A stretch of 64,000 bases of DNA. Source: Actinomycetaceae bacterium TAE3-ERU4 (GTDB lineage: Bacteria > Actinomycetota > Actinomycetes > Actinomycetales > Actinomycetaceae). The notes beneath the pieces are model-generated. The model was not told the DNA's origin. It saw nothing but the letters and a program-made list of their open reading frames with translations, and searched no databases. Each line of letters begins with the position of its first letter. Within the stretch, counting starts at the first letter, position 1. The DNA lies in assembly GCA_019218365.1 (NCBI GenBank), contig JAHUUJ010000004.1, forward strand, positions 62,001 to 126,000. The letters run 5' to 3'. This document shows, piece by piece, positions 8,671 to 18,373 of this stretch. Made by a program: the position numbers and the translations under genes.

Positions 8671-11600
8671 TTATTTTCCTCGGACAAATGGGAAGGTCAA
8701 AGTCTGGCGAATATCTGTTCCCGTCAGAAACATGATGACACGATCGATTCCCAACCCTAAGCCACCGGTAGGTGCCATTCCATACTCTAGCGCAGACAAA
8801 AATGCTTCGTCGATGCTCATAGCTTCGGGGTCACCCGCAGTTGCGGCAAGTGATTGTTCAGTAAAACGTAAACGTTGATCACGCGGATCAGCTAATTCTG
8901 TGTAAGCAGTTCCTAATTCCATTCCAAAAGCAACTAAATCCCAGCGTTCAGCCAAATTAGGATTAGTTCGCGACCGGCGTGTCAAAGGAGAAGTTGAAAC
9001 TGGGAAGTCAGTATAAAAAGTGGGTTCAACAGTATTAGATTCAACCAACTCATCGTATATCTCAGTCACCAAATACCCAAAGTCAGCTCCGGGAGGAGGG
9101 GTTATCCCCCGTTCACAACATATCTCACGGAGTCTTTCAGATGAAGTTGCCGTAGTTATTTCTTCACCGAGTGCGGTGGAAACAGCCTCTAAAACTGGAA
9201 CTACCCGCCACGGAGCAGAAATATCAATTTCCTCCTTTTCCCCCTCGCATCCTGCTTGATCAGAAGGACGCAGACAAATTTCTTTACCATACATACTACG
9301 GGCCGCTGTCTTAATAAGAGTCTCGGTTAGAACTCGCATATCGTTATAGTCAGCGCCGGCACGGTATGCCTCAAGGGAAGTAAACTCCGGATTATGGGTT
9401 GCATCAGCTCCCTCATTCCGGAAAGATCGTCCCAACTCAAAAATTGCATCCATTCCAGCAACAGCAAGACGTTTGAGATAAAGCTCAGGGGCAATTCGTA
9501 AGAATACATCAGTTGAATAAGCATTAAGACGGGTCACAAAAGGACGCGCATTAGCCCCGCCTTTAACGGGATGCAATATTGGAGTCTCTACCTCAAGATA
9601 GCCTTCTTGCCATAGTGCTTGCCGGATGGCAGCAACAGCACGAGAACGATTTTGCAAAAGTTCCAAAGCCTGCGGAGATTGCAAAAAATGCGCAGTTCGG
9701 TTGGACCTTGATTCCCCTACTTCTAAGGCAACCCCGTAAGGAGGTAAAGGACGCAAAGACTTGGAAAGCAAGCGCCAAGAAACAACCCATAAACTGGGCT
9801 CCCCTAAATCTGCACGTCCCAGATACCCGTCTACTTCAATTAAATCACCCAAATCAAGTAAATGGATGTCCGTAAAAGTCTCTCCGAGTGTCCGGTTTTC
9901 TAAAATAAGCTGTAGCTTATCGGCGCCCACTACCAAATCGTAAAATACTATGCCACCGTGGTCACGTATCCGACGTATTCGTCCTTGCAAAATATATTTT
10001 TCTTCACCCCAGGATCCAGTTGAGAATCCCTCTGCCAATTCCTGTATTTTCTTTAGAGAATCACCAGTTCCGCTGCCTGGAGGATAGATATCATAGCCAC
10101 GTTTAAAAAGCTCTTCAGCCTTTCGATAACGAGATTGTTGCGCCGGAGTAAGTTTACGAGAAGAAATTAAACTACTGGCCTCGATTAAACCAATCTCTTC
10201 AATCTCTTCAAGAAATGTCTCATCGACTGCCCATTGACGACTCTGCGGACGTTCAAATTCGAAAATTGGCAAAAAGCCTTCCAGGCGACCTGCCGCAAGT
10301 AAAACACTCGCACTTTGCGAAGCATGTAAATAGCCAATATAACGGGGAATCCAAATCGGAGAATAACGAGCATTAGACTCATAAAGCGATTCCAGCTGCC
10401 AAAAACGAGAACCTAAACGCATCGCGAAAAGCAAAAGACGCTTCGTCCAGCCAGCATCAACAGCTTGCCCCAGCACAAAAGCCTGACGAAACATAGCGAA
10501 ATTTAGGGAAATTTTTTCGATTCCCCGATCAGCGCTGTAGTGAATCAAAGCCACAATCATTGCTTCTACAACACCGTTTACGGAAGAAGGATTACGACGC
10601 ATCAAATTCAAAGAAAGACAGTGCAATCCCCAGGGAACAAATGTCAATAAAGCCTGCAGCTCCCCTTCTTTTCTCGCGGTCACAATAACCGTAGATGAAT
10701 CCTCGAATTCCATAATGCGATCTAGACTCATCGTGAAACCGCGTTCTTCTCCCTGCCGATAAGAAGCTGCAGCTACTCGTAATTCTTCCACTTCCGAAAG
10801 AGGAATATCAGCCAAGCGTCTAACTTGAATATCTATCCCCGAACGGCGCACACGACGTACTGCAATAGCCAAATCTCGCATATTTTTAGAGTTCAAATCA
10901 AAATTTGCACACTCGACAACGGCCTCGTCACCCATCTGATGAATCTGGAATCCAAACTTACGATAAGCGCGTGCTCCCTCCTCGGAGGCAGATAAAACTC
11001 CCGGGGCCAAACCATATGAAAAACATAGTTTCAGCCATTCTTCAATTGCGGCCTCCCACTCATCACGATCACCAATCGGATCAGAAGCGGCCAATGCTGC
11101 ACCGGAAGAAATCGCGTAACTAACTCCGGCTTTACCCGAGGGAGAAAAAACTACGGAACGGTCTAAACGAGTTGCATAATACCCTAGGGAATCAACGGGT
11201 GAATGCGCTAAAAGACGTCGAATTTCGAGATTCTCTTCACGCGACATAGCCATAGTCCGGTTAGCGCGCAATAAAACCAAAATTGAAAGAATTAAAACAA
11301 CTGCCGCCAAAATCGAAACAGAAATACCCAGCGCGTTCGGTCCGTAGTTAATAACATCTGTATCCGTACCGTAATAGAGTAAATCTTGCCCAATAATTCG
11401 TGCTAAAACCCAGCGAGAAATCATGTACGTAGACATGTCAGGACGGATAGCATCGGCCACCAAAAAACCGAACACAAACGTTCCCGAAATTCCCAAGATA
11501 AAAATAAGCAACGACTTAAAGACGTACCGTAAACTCAATCTTCCAGGAAAAAGATTACGGTAATGATAGAGCAAGAAAAAGAACAAAGGACAGAAAAATA

Positions 11601-11958
11601 ATCCCAAGGCATCTATTACAAGCGAAAGCGAATCTGTCCAATCAATCAATACACTTAGAATATTAGAGATAAAAGTTATCCCTAAATGAAATAATAAAAG
11701 CCAGATGACAAAACGCTTACGCCGCAAAGTTGCCATAGCCAAAACTAGTGTCAAAAACACCGTAAAAAGCGAATAACCAATCGGCAATCCAACTTGAATC
11801 GCTAAAGTCAATGCAAAATTAGCTGGAAAATAGTTTAGATTCGGATATAAAAACAGAACGAAAGAAACAAAAGAACAAAAATAGAGCACCCGACCTAACA
11901 GGGTCGGGAAAAATTGTATGTCACAATCGCCTACGTATCTTCTAACAGTAAATCCCAA
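8671..11958 (-). CDS. lysX: Bifunctional lysyl-phosphatidylglycerol synthase / lysyl-tRNA synthetase LysX
   Basis: 1095-residue fusion. The N-terminal part has about six or seven membrane helices (to about 230), then the MprF-like aminoacyl-PG transferase domain (about 240-580). It is followed by an OB-fold anticodon-binding domain (about 640-740) and a class II LysRS core with motif 2 (RSFRNEGADATHNPEFTSLE, about 840-860) and motif 3 (GGLGLGIDRVIMF, about 1064). It charges tRNA-Lys and transfers Lys to phosphatidylglycerol, lowering envelope negative charge and sensitivity to cationic peptides. The start is TTG 11958, directly after the rnj TAG, with GGAGG five bases upstream. Confidence 0.95.
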   Translation of the reverse strand: MGFTVRRYVGDCDIQFFPTLLGRVLYFCSFVSFVLFLYPNLNYFPANFALTLAIQVGLPIGYSLFTVFLTLVLAMATLRRKRFVIWLLLFHLGITFISNILSVLIDWTDSLSLVIDALGLFFCPLFFFLLYHYRNLFPGRLSLRYVFKSLLIFILGISGTFVFGFLVADAIRPDMSTYMISRWVLARIIGQDLLYYGTDTDVINYGPNALGISVSILAAVVLILSILVLLRANRTMAMSREENLEIRRLLAHSPVDSLGYYATRLDRSVVFSPSGKAGVSYAISSGAALAASDPIGDRDEWEAAIEEWLKLCFSYGLAPGVLSASEEGARAYRKFGFQIHQMGDEAVVECANFDLNSKNMRDLAIAVRRVRRSGIDIQVRRLADIPLSEVEELRVAAASYRQGEERGFTMSLDRIMEFEDSSTVIVTARKEGELQALLTFVPWGLHCLSLNLMRRNPSSVNGVVEAMIVALIHYSADRGIEKISLNFAMFRQAFVLGQAVDAGWTKRLLLFAMRLGSRFWQLESLYESNARYSPIWIPRYIGYLHASQSASVLLAAGRLEGFLPIFEFERPQSRQWAVDETFLEEIEEIGLIEASSLISSRKLTPAQQSRYRKAEELFKRGYDIYPPGSGTGDSLKKIQELAEGFSTGSWGEEKYILQGRIRRIRDHGGIVFYDLVVGADKLQLILENRTLGETFTDIHLLDLGDLIEVDGYLGRADLGEPSLWVVSWRLLSKSLRPLPPYGVALEVGESRSNRTAHFLQSPQALELLQNRSRAVAAIRQALWQEGYLEVETPILHPVKGGANARPFVTRLNAYSTDVFLRIAPELYLKRLAVAGMDAIFELGRSFRNEGADATHNPEFTSLEAYRAGADYNDMRVLTETLIKTAARSMYGKEICLRPSDQAGCEGEKEEIDISAPWRVVPVLEAVSTALGEEITTATSSERLREICCERGITPPPGADFGYLVTEIYDELVESNTVEPTFYTDFPVSTSPLTRRSRTNPNLAERWDLVAFGMELGTAYTELADPRDQRLRFTEQSLAATAGDPEAMSIDEAFLSALEYGMAPTGGLGLGIDRVIMFLTGTDIRQTLTFPFVRGK

Positions 11959-13686
11959 CTAGACCTCCGTAATCACCGGGACAATCATCGGACGACGACG
12001 CAGACTACGTGCTACCCAACGACCGATAACCCTACGCATAGTCTGCTGCAACTGATGGACAGGAACCCGCCCAGGCTTAGCAGCCTCAGCTAATGCCTCA
12101 GCCACTTCAGAGGTAATTTCCTCAAATACAGATTCGTCCTCGGCTACACCGCGCACAGTAATAGTTGGTCCCGCCAGAACCATTCCAGTTTCACGTTCAA
12201 CCACGGCGTGAACAGCAACAAAACCTTCAGCACCTAACACCAAACGATCTTTAAGCTCTTCATCAGAAAGTTCCCCAATGGACTGCCCATCCACATATAC
12301 GTAATCACAGGGAATCTGCCCCACAACCTGCGCTTGCCCATCACTTAAATCAACAACTACTCCGTCTTCGGCTAAAACTACATTCTCGGAGTCAATTCCC
12401 GTGCTCACAGCCAAACGTCCATTAGCTACCAAATGACGTATTTCTCCGTGAATGGGCATTACGTTAAGTGGACGGACAATGTTATAGCAATACAGAAGCT
12501 CACCAGCCGACGCATGTCCAGATACGTGCACACGAGCCTTACCTTGATGGACCACGTTCGCTCCCAAACGCATCAAGCCATTAATTACCCGAAACACAGA
12601 ATTTTCATTTCCGGGAATTAAAGAAGAAGCAAAAATTACCGTATCGCCAGGTTCCATCTCCACAAATCGATGCGATCCAGAAGCAATCCTCGCCAACGCA
12701 GCCATCGGTTCACCCTGCGAACCAGTTGCCATAAATACCCGCTTTTCAGGCGGTAACGACATCACATCTTTCGTATCAACCAAAATTCCTTCCGGGATTT
12801 CCAAGAATCCTCGTTCTGCAGCAATTTTCATGTTTCGTTCCATAGAACGACCAATCAGACAAACCCTACGCCCGTATCTGCTAGCTGAGTTAATCACCTG
12901 CTGTACACGGTGAACATGAGAGGCAAAAGAAGCAACAATAATTTGACCACTAGCGGCTGCAAACACCTGATCCAATACAGGACCAATCTCCCGCTCATGA
13001 GTAGTAAAGCCAGGTACCTCTGCATTGGTGGAATCAACCATAAACAAATCCACGCCCTCGGCCCCTAAACGACCAAAAGCACGTAAATCGGTAATCCGTC
13101 CGTCAAGTGGTAGCTGGTCCATCTTAAAGTCACCAGTAATTAAAACGCTCCCTGCGAGGGTGCGAATCATTACTGCCAAAGCATCTGGAATAGAGTGATT
13201 TACTGCCACAAATTCAAGATCAAAAGGCTGAACACTAACGCGTTCACCTTCCTTCACCTGATGCAAAATCGGACTAGCAATACGATGCTCACGTAACTTC
13301 GGCTCCAGGAAAGCCAAAGTTAATTCTGATCCGTAAATAGGAATATCCTCACGTAAACGCAAAAGGTAAGGAACCGCACCAATATGGTCCTCATGCCCGT
13401 GTGTTAACACCATTCCTACCACGTCATCAAGACGGTCAGAAATTGCCGAGAAATCAGGCAGTATCAAGTCAACACCAGGTTGATTTTCCTCCGGAAATAA
13501 AACCCCGCAGTCAACAATCAGAATTTTTCCCGCAACCTCAAAGACGGTCATATTACGACCGACATCACCAAGTCCTCCAAGGGGAATGATGCGCATCGCA
13601 TCTTTGGCTAAGGGAGCAGGTTCAGGGAGATTTTCATATAAAGGCTTCACCCTTCTATTGTGCCCTAAAAGCACAATTTGGGGCAT
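11959..13686 (-). CDS. rnj: Ribonuclease J
   Basis: 575-residue metallo-beta-lactamase/beta-CASP nuclease with 5'-exonuclease and endonuclease activity on mRNA and rRNA precursors. The metal motif LTHGHEDHIGAVPYLL is near residue 93, the beta-CASP region includes MATGSQGEPMAALARI and VHVSGHASAGELL, and the C-terminal domain ends in a basic tail. It is directly followed by lysX, whose ribosome-binding site lies inside the rnj end. It is preceded by dapA, the common actinobacterial dapA-rnj pairing. The ATG at 13686 is preceded by a GAGGG at short spacing. Confidence 0.95.
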   Translation of the reverse strand: MPQIVLLGHNRRVKPLYENLPEPAPLAKDAMRIIPLGGLGDVGRNMTVFEVAGKILIVDCGVLFPEENQPGVDLILPDFSAISDRLDDVVGMVLTHGHEDHIGAVPYLLRLREDIPIYGSELTLAFLEPKLREHRIASPILHQVKEGERVSVQPFDLEFVAVNHSIPDALAVMIRTLAGSVLITGDFKMDQLPLDGRITDLRAFGRLGAEGVDLFMVDSTNAEVPGFTTHEREIGPVLDQVFAAASGQIIVASFASHVHRVQQVINSASRYGRRVCLIGRSMERNMKIAAERGFLEIPEGILVDTKDVMSLPPEKRVFMATGSQGEPMAALARIASGSHRFVEMEPGDTVIFASSLIPGNENSVFRVINGLMRLGANVVHQGKARVHVSGHASAGELLYCYNIVRPLNVMPIHGEIRHLVANGRLAVSTGIDSENVVLAEDGVVVDLSDGQAQVVGQIPCDYVYVDGQSIGELSDEELKDRLVLGAEGFVAVHAVVERETGMVLAGPTITVRGVAEDESVFEEITSEVAEALAEAAKPGRVPVHQLQQTMRRVIGRWVARSLRRRPMIVPVITEV

Positions 13687-13716
13687 CCGCCCTCGCCTAG
13701 AAAATAAAAATTGCGC

Positions 13717-14622
13717 TTAGAGAATACCCAAAGCAGCAAGCTCAACACGTAGCGTTTCAATCTCCGAAGGAGTAGCTGGAACCTGTGGAAGACGGAAATA
13801 AGCTCCTGGGATAGTACCGTCTAGGACAAGCGCAGTCTTTGCTAAAACAGCTCCCTGTCCCCCGCCCATAATCGCAGAGTTTATTCCTTGCAACGACGAT
13901 TGTATTTCCCTAGCAGTAGCGTAATCCCCGCTCTCAGCAGCCTCAATCAAACGACGTATTGCCGGAGCAACGACATGCCCAATTACGGACACGACACCTA
14001 CCGCACCATTAGCTAAGAAAGATAAATTAAGCCCATCATCACCGGAATAATAAGCAAGACCCGTACGCTCAGCCCGCGCTCCCGCCACCGCGGGATCACC
14101 AGTGGCATCCTTCACCGCCACCACTCTGGGATGTTCAGCCAAACGATTAATTGTTAAATCAGTAAAAGTAACCCCTGTGCGGCCTGGGATATCGTATATC
14201 ATCACGGGTAATTCACAAGCCTCAACCGCCTTCATCACATGCTGATAAACGCCTTCTTGACTAGGGCGAGAATAATACGGGGCACACACTAAAATCCCCT
14301 GTGCCCCAGCTTCCTGAGCCTGTCGTGCCAAAATCTCCACATGTGCACTATCGTTACTGCCGGCGCCTGCATAAACCATTGCACGACCCTCGGAAGCTTC
14401 AAGAGCAACCCGAATTAGCTGCTGTTTTTCTGCATCCGAAGTAGTAGGAGCTTCGCCGGTGGTTCCAGAAACCAATATGGCATCGCATCCATCTGTTACC
14501 AATTTGGAAACTACGCTGGCATAGGCATCATAGTCAACATGCCCTTGCTCAGTAAATGGAGTTACCGCAGCAACGGCGAGCGAACCAAAAGGATGTTTTA
14601 CCTGAGAATGCAAAAAAGTCAT
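13717..14622 (-). CDS. dapA: 4-hydroxy-tetrahydrodipicolinate synthase
   Basis: 301-residue class I aldolase-fold enzyme that condenses pyruvate with aspartate semialdehyde in the diaminopimelate/lysine pathway. It shows the TTGEAPT substrate motif, the YDIPGRTGV loop with the active-site Tyr, and the Schiff-base lysine in VVAVKDATGDP at about residue 164. DapB, the next enzyme of the pathway, is encoded 0.6 kb upstream in the same direction, separated by a GNAT gene. The product feeds both lysine and peptidoglycan. Length and motifs are normal. Confidence 0.95.
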   Translation of the reverse strand: MTFLHSQVKHPFGSLAVAAVTPFTEQGHVDYDAYASVVSKLVTDGCDAILVSGTTGEAPTTSDAEKQQLIRVALEASEGRAMVYAGAGSNDSAHVEILARQAQEAGAQGILVCAPYYSRPSQEGVYQHVMKAVEACELPVMIYDIPGRTGVTFTDLTINRLAEHPRVVAVKDATGDPAVAGARAERTGLAYYSGDDGLNLSFLANGAVGVVSVIGHVVAPAIRRLIEAAESGDYATAREIQSSLQGINSAIMGGGQGAVLAKTALVLDGTIPGAYFRLPQVPATPSEIETLRVELAALGIL

Positions 14623-14638
14623 GAAAAAATCCTAGCAC

Positions 14639-15205
14639 TCACTCAGCTAAACGGGTTGCCCAAAGATTCTCGGCATCACGTTTCTGTCCTATTTGTAGTT
14701 CCCGACTGACAGGTAAGGGACCGAACCCTGCTTCTTGGAAAAAACGCACACGATTACGGTCATCTTTGGCAATCCAAATCTGTAAACTAGAATATTTCTC
14801 TTTTGCATGATCGGCTAAAGCTTGTAATAGTCTAGATCCATGACCTCGCCCCACAGCTTTTGCATCTACTACAAATACCGTAATTTCTGCCAAGTTATCG
14901 TCCCCATTCCCCGAAGAAGGCTGGTTTTCTTCCTGCACCACAGGAAGAAAAGCCGCAAATCCAACTATTTTTTGTCCCTCAGTTGCGACTAAAACAACTT
15001 CCCCATCTTCTTGTGAAATAGCTTCTTGCCAGGAAAGAAGCATCTTACTTCTATCTAAATTAGAAAGTATTTGAGATAACGTTTCAGGGGCAACTCTCTG
15101 GATTCGCTCCACCATCTGTTCCAGTAATAAGGATGAACATAGCGAAGCATCAGCAGGAACTGCTAAACGTACCCCAACCGGCTCGTTACTCGTATCGCTG
15201 TGCAT
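14639..15205 (-). CDS. GNAT-family N-acetyltransferase
   Basis: 188-residue acetyltransferase-fold protein. The acetyl-CoA motif A is recognisable in VFVVDAKAVGRGHGSRLLQALADHA, followed by a motif B-like segment ending EAGFGPLPVSRELQIG. The substrate is unknown. A good ribosome-binding site (GAGGG, six bases before the ATG) is present. It sits between dapB and dapA with 9- and 16-bp gaps, so it belongs to the same transcript; nothing in the sequence shows that it acts in lysine synthesis. Confidence 0.82.
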   Translation of the reverse strand: MHSDTSNEPVGVRLAVPADASLCSSLLLEQMVERIQRVAPETLSQILSNLDRSKMLLSWQEAISQEDGEVVLVATEGQKIVGFAAFLPVVQEENQPSSGNGDDNLAEITVFVVDAKAVGRGHGSRLLQALADHAKEKYSSLQIWIAKDDRNRVRFFQEAGFGPLPVSRELQIGQKRDAENLWATRLAE

Positions 15206-15214
15206 AATTTTCCC

Positions 15215-15961
15215 TCAGCCCATTACCATCTCTAGGCCAAAGTGTATCCCTATCGGTAGCTGGCTTATCCCACGAGCGGCTAATAATACACCAGGCATAT
15301 AACAAGAACGATCAAAAGTATCCGTACGAATAGTCAAGACTTCACCCTCATTACCGAAAATAGCTTCCTGACTTGCCATCATCCCTCGCATACGAATCGA
15401 ATGAACATGCACTTCCTCGACCTGTCCCCCACGACACCCCAGCTCATCCAAAGTAGTCGCATCAGGACATTTATCCAGCCCTGCTTCGCGTCGTGCATGA
15501 GCAATCATCTGTGCCGTATGGGCTGCCGTTCCAGAAGGAGCATCAGCCTTTTGCGGATGATGCAGTTCAATCACTTCAGCCGACTCAAAATATCTTGCTG
15601 CCTCTTTTGCAAAACGCATGGCTAAAACAGCACTAATAGCAAAATTAGGAACCACTAGCACTCGCTGTTGTGTTCCTTTCAGGATTTCTTTAACACGGGC
15701 AGTTGATTCAGCCTTCCATCCCGAAGTGCCTACCACTACATCGCAACCAGCCGCTAAGGCTGCCTGGACGTGGTCTAAACTAAAGTCAGGGTGAGAAAAT
15801 TCAATCACTACCTCAGCACTGTTAAAAGATGCCTTATCTAAAGAATCTTCGCGGTCTAAAGCAGCTACCAATTCTAAGTCAGCACTTGTTTCTAGAGCTT
15901 TGCAAATGGCACTGCCCATCCGCCCCTTTGCTCCGATAACAGCAACTTTGTACCCCATCAT
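15215..15961 (-). CDS. dapB: 4-hydroxy-tetrahydrodipicolinate reductase
   Basis: 248-residue NAD(P)H-dependent reductase of the diaminopimelate pathway. The nucleotide-binding GAKGRMGSAI motif is at the N-terminus, and the substrate motif ELHHPQKADAPSGTA (catalytic His and Lys) is at about residues 134-148. It overlaps the upstream esterase stop as ATGA, so it is translationally coupled. Together with dapA it provides tetrahydrodipicolinate for lysine and cell-wall synthesis. Confidence 0.95.
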   Translation of the reverse strand: MMGYKVAVIGAKGRMGSAICKALETSADLELVAALDREDSLDKASFNSAEVVIEFSHPDFSLDHVQAALAAGCDVVVGTSGWKAESTARVKEILKGTQQRVLVVPNFAISAVLAMRFAKEAARYFESAEVIELHHPQKADAPSGTAAHTAQMIAHARREAGLDKCPDATTLDELGCRGGQVEEVHVHSIRMRGMMASQEAIFGNEGEVLTIRTDTFDRSCYMPGVLLAARGISQLPIGIHFGLEMVMG

Positions 15962-16938
15962 GCCTCCAAATCAGTTAAAAAAGACTCTACCTGCCACCAC
16001 GCCCAACGGCTATCGGACAAATTCTTAAAAAATAACGGCCCAACATGCAACATCCGATCCATTTCATAAAAACGACAGACTCCGCCTGCAGCATGAATCT
16101 TCGAGGCAACCGAACGGGAATCAGACAATAGAATTTCTGTAGATCCGGCAAATAATACCGCTGGGGGAAGATTCGAAAAATCACCATAAACAGGCGAAAC
16201 CAAAGGATAATCGACGCCTGCTTCTCCCGCATAATAATCACCACGAAACTTTGGTACTCTACCCCAAAGCCGGCCAAACAAAGGGTCGCGATGACAATTA
16301 GTTTCATGCGTGTACCCACGTGCCGCTAAATCAGCCCACGGGGAAAATAACACCATTGCCCGAAAAGCAAAATCAACGCCCTCGTCACGTAATTTCATTG
16401 CCAGGGCCAATGCCAAACCAGCCCCTGCACTGTCCCCAGCCAAAACTATCTGGCTAGGCTCATATCCTTGAGAACGCAAAAACTCATACCCTTTTTGGGC
16501 ATCTTCCAAAGCGGCAGGGAATGGATTATTTGGAGCAACTCGATAATCAACAGAAAAAACTGAAGCTTTTCCAGCAGCTTGGGAATAAAAATAAGCGGAC
16601 TTGGCATATCCCCGTTTGAAGCGATGAAGATAAGAGCCGCCGTGTAGCTCCAAAATAACCAGTGAGGAATTACTAAAATCTCGCGAAGAGGTAGGCTGGA
16701 GCCAAAAAGCACTACATCTATCCAGGGAAATCTCATCTACCTTCCAGCCTGGATAAATAGGATAGTCTGCCAGGGAAAAAGGATTTACTTTCGCTCCCCA
16801 CCTAGTTCCTGCAAAAATCCGCTGTTTTAAAGCACGTAAGGGGGAGATAACCCACATCGAATTATGGAGTAAAACAGCTTTCCAAGAAGCTGGCCGTAAA
16901 GATGCATCCACCTGCTTAGCACCTAAAAAACTAAACAT
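15958..16938 (-). CDS. Alpha/beta hydrolase, hormone-sensitive-lipase-like esterase
   Basis: 326-residue hydrolase. The HSL-family oxyanion motif HGGS is at residues 99-102, the nucleophile in AGDSAGAG is Ser170, and a plausible Asp (LLSDSRSV) and His (RMLHVGPLF) complete the triad. No signal peptide is apparent, so it is probably a cytosolic carboxylesterase or lipase-like enzyme; the substrate is unknown. It overlaps the end of the M16 peptidase gene by eight bases and the start of dapB by four, and is therefore locked in the dap transcript. Confidence 0.85.
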   Translation of the reverse strand: MFSFLGAKQVDASLRPASWKAVLLHNSMWVISPLRALKQRIFAGTRWGAKVNPFSLADYPIYPGWKVDEISLDRCSAFWLQPTSSRDFSNSSLVILELHGGSYLHRFKRGYAKSAYFYSQAAGKASVFSVDYRVAPNNPFPAALEDAQKGYEFLRSQGYEPSQIVLAGDSAGAGLALALAMKLRDEGVDFAFRAMVLFSPWADLAARGYTHETNCHRDPLFGRLWGRVPKFRGDYYAGEAGVDYPLVSPVYGDFSNLPPAVLFAGSTEILLSDSRSVASKIHAAGGVCRFYEMDRMLHVGPLFFKNLSDSRWAWWQVESFLTDLEA

Positions 16939-18280
16939 TTTTAACGCTTTCTTCAGGTTCTACGCTAACTATCAGACGAGGTCCTTCCAATAGGTTTGCC
17001 GCAACTTCTTGCACGTCTTTAGGAGTAACTGCCGCCACTGATTCCAACTGATCTGCCAAAAGCGTTAGATGTCCAGTGCAGACTTCCGCGCGTCCAAGAC
17101 GATACATCCGAGCAAAATTATCTTCCATTCCCAAAGCCAGTGATCCACGTGTCTGCCCCAAGATACGTTCCAATTCCCCGACCGCCGGAGGCTCACTAGC
17201 CAATAGTTCCCACTGGCTAGTCATTACGTCCACTACCTCGGAAACATTCTGAGGTTTACAACCGGCATACATTCCGAAAGCACCGGCTTCCGTGTAGCTG
17301 TGATTAAAAGCAAAGGTAGTGTACGCTAATCCTCTTTTTTCTCTAATTTCCTGGAAAAGACGTGAAGACATCCCAGATCCGAGAACTGCTACCATCACAC
17401 GCAATGGCCAACGTAGCTCATGCCCCATCGGCAAAGAACGAGTTCCAACCGCGACCTGCGCCTGTTCAAGTTTTTTACGCTTCACTACACGGGTCGACTG
17501 GGGTTGCAAAATGGAATCGGGACTACGTCGAGCAGCCGGGGCCAGGTCGGAAGATGTATCCCAGCCACCTTCTTGCAAACCGCTAAGAACCATTGCACAT
17601 AGCTCATCATGATCTACTTTACCCGCAGCGGTAACAACTAAATTAGAGCTCCTATAGGTACGCTTATAGTGTTCCCAAATCGCTTCTCTTGTAATGGCAT
17701 TTACAGTCTCTGCTGTTCCCCCTACCGGTCGTCCTAGAGGAGAGCCTGCGTAGGCAACTGCAGAATATTCATCAAATAGTACGCCTACGGGATCATCTTC
17801 TGCCGAAGCTAGCTCCTCCAAAATAACGCCACGTTCAATTTGCATCTGTTCTTCATCAATTAAAGACCCCGTAACCATATCGAGTAGTGTAGTTACAGCC
17901 ATGGGTAAGTCTTCAGCTAAAATTCGAGCATAATAATTTGTGTAATCCTGGGAGGTTGAGGCATTAGTTTGTCCCCCTACTTCCTCAAAGGCAGAAGCAA
18001 TTTCCAAAGCAGTACGCTTTGCTGTTCCTTTAAATAAAAGATGCTCTAAAAAGTGAGTCGATCCGTAATGCCCCTCGGCCTCATCACGTGACCCCACTGG
18101 AAGCCAACATCCCAAAGCTACCGATCGTGTAGCTGGAACCGACTGAGTTAATACCCGCACACCACCGGGAAGAACAGAACGCCGAATCAGTGATCCGTCC
18201 TCATTAAAACTGATTTCTGCCGCGCTATCCGAAGGGGGCAAACAGGGCAACTCTATCCATTTACTATCTATTGAACTCAC
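16931..18280 (-). CDS. M16-family zinc metallopeptidase
   Basis: 449-residue pitrilysin/mitochondrial-processing-peptidase-like protease. The inverted zinc motif HFLEH (His76, Glu79, His80) is followed by the distal ligand Glu about 75 residues on (IERGVILEELASAEDD). The C-terminal half has the KRGLAYTTFAFN motif. In actinobacteria this gene usually follows pnp, as here. The start is GTG 18280. The exact substrate is not known; members of the family degrade peptides or process proteins. Confidence 0.9.
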   Translation of the reverse strand: MSSIDSKWIELPCLPPSDSAAEISFNEDGSLIRRSVLPGGVRVLTQSVPATRSVALGCWLPVGSRDEAEGHYGSTHFLEHLLFKGTAKRTALEIASAFEEVGGQTNASTSQDYTNYYARILAEDLPMAVTTLLDMVTGSLIDEEQMQIERGVILEELASAEDDPVGVLFDEYSAVAYAGSPLGRPVGGTAETVNAITREAIWEHYKRTYRSSNLVVTAAGKVDHDELCAMVLSGLQEGGWDTSSDLAPAARRSPDSILQPQSTRVVKRKKLEQAQVAVGTRSLPMGHELRWPLRVMVAVLGSGMSSRLFQEIREKRGLAYTTFAFNHSYTEAGAFGMYAGCKPQNVSEVVDVMTSQWELLASEPPAVGELERILGQTRGSLALGMEDNFARMYRLGRAEVCTGHLTLLADQLESVAAVTPKDVQEVAANLLEGPRLIVSVEPEESVKNV

Positions 18281-18323
18281 TCTCTAATCATATATCAGAC
18301 AGACTCTAGGAGATTCCTAAAAC

Positions 18324-18361
18324 AAAAATGTGGGTCTAAGAAAAACTTGGACCCACATTTT
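18324..18361 (-). terminator. Rho-independent terminator of pnp
   Basis: Arms AAAATGTGGGTC (18325-18336) and GACCCACATTTT (18350-18361) form a 12-bp stem; on the minus strand the stem runs into TTTTTGTTTT. It lies 13 bp after the pnp stop and separates pnp from the M16 gene. Confidence 0.88.
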
Positions 18362-18373
18362 AGAAAGACTTAA

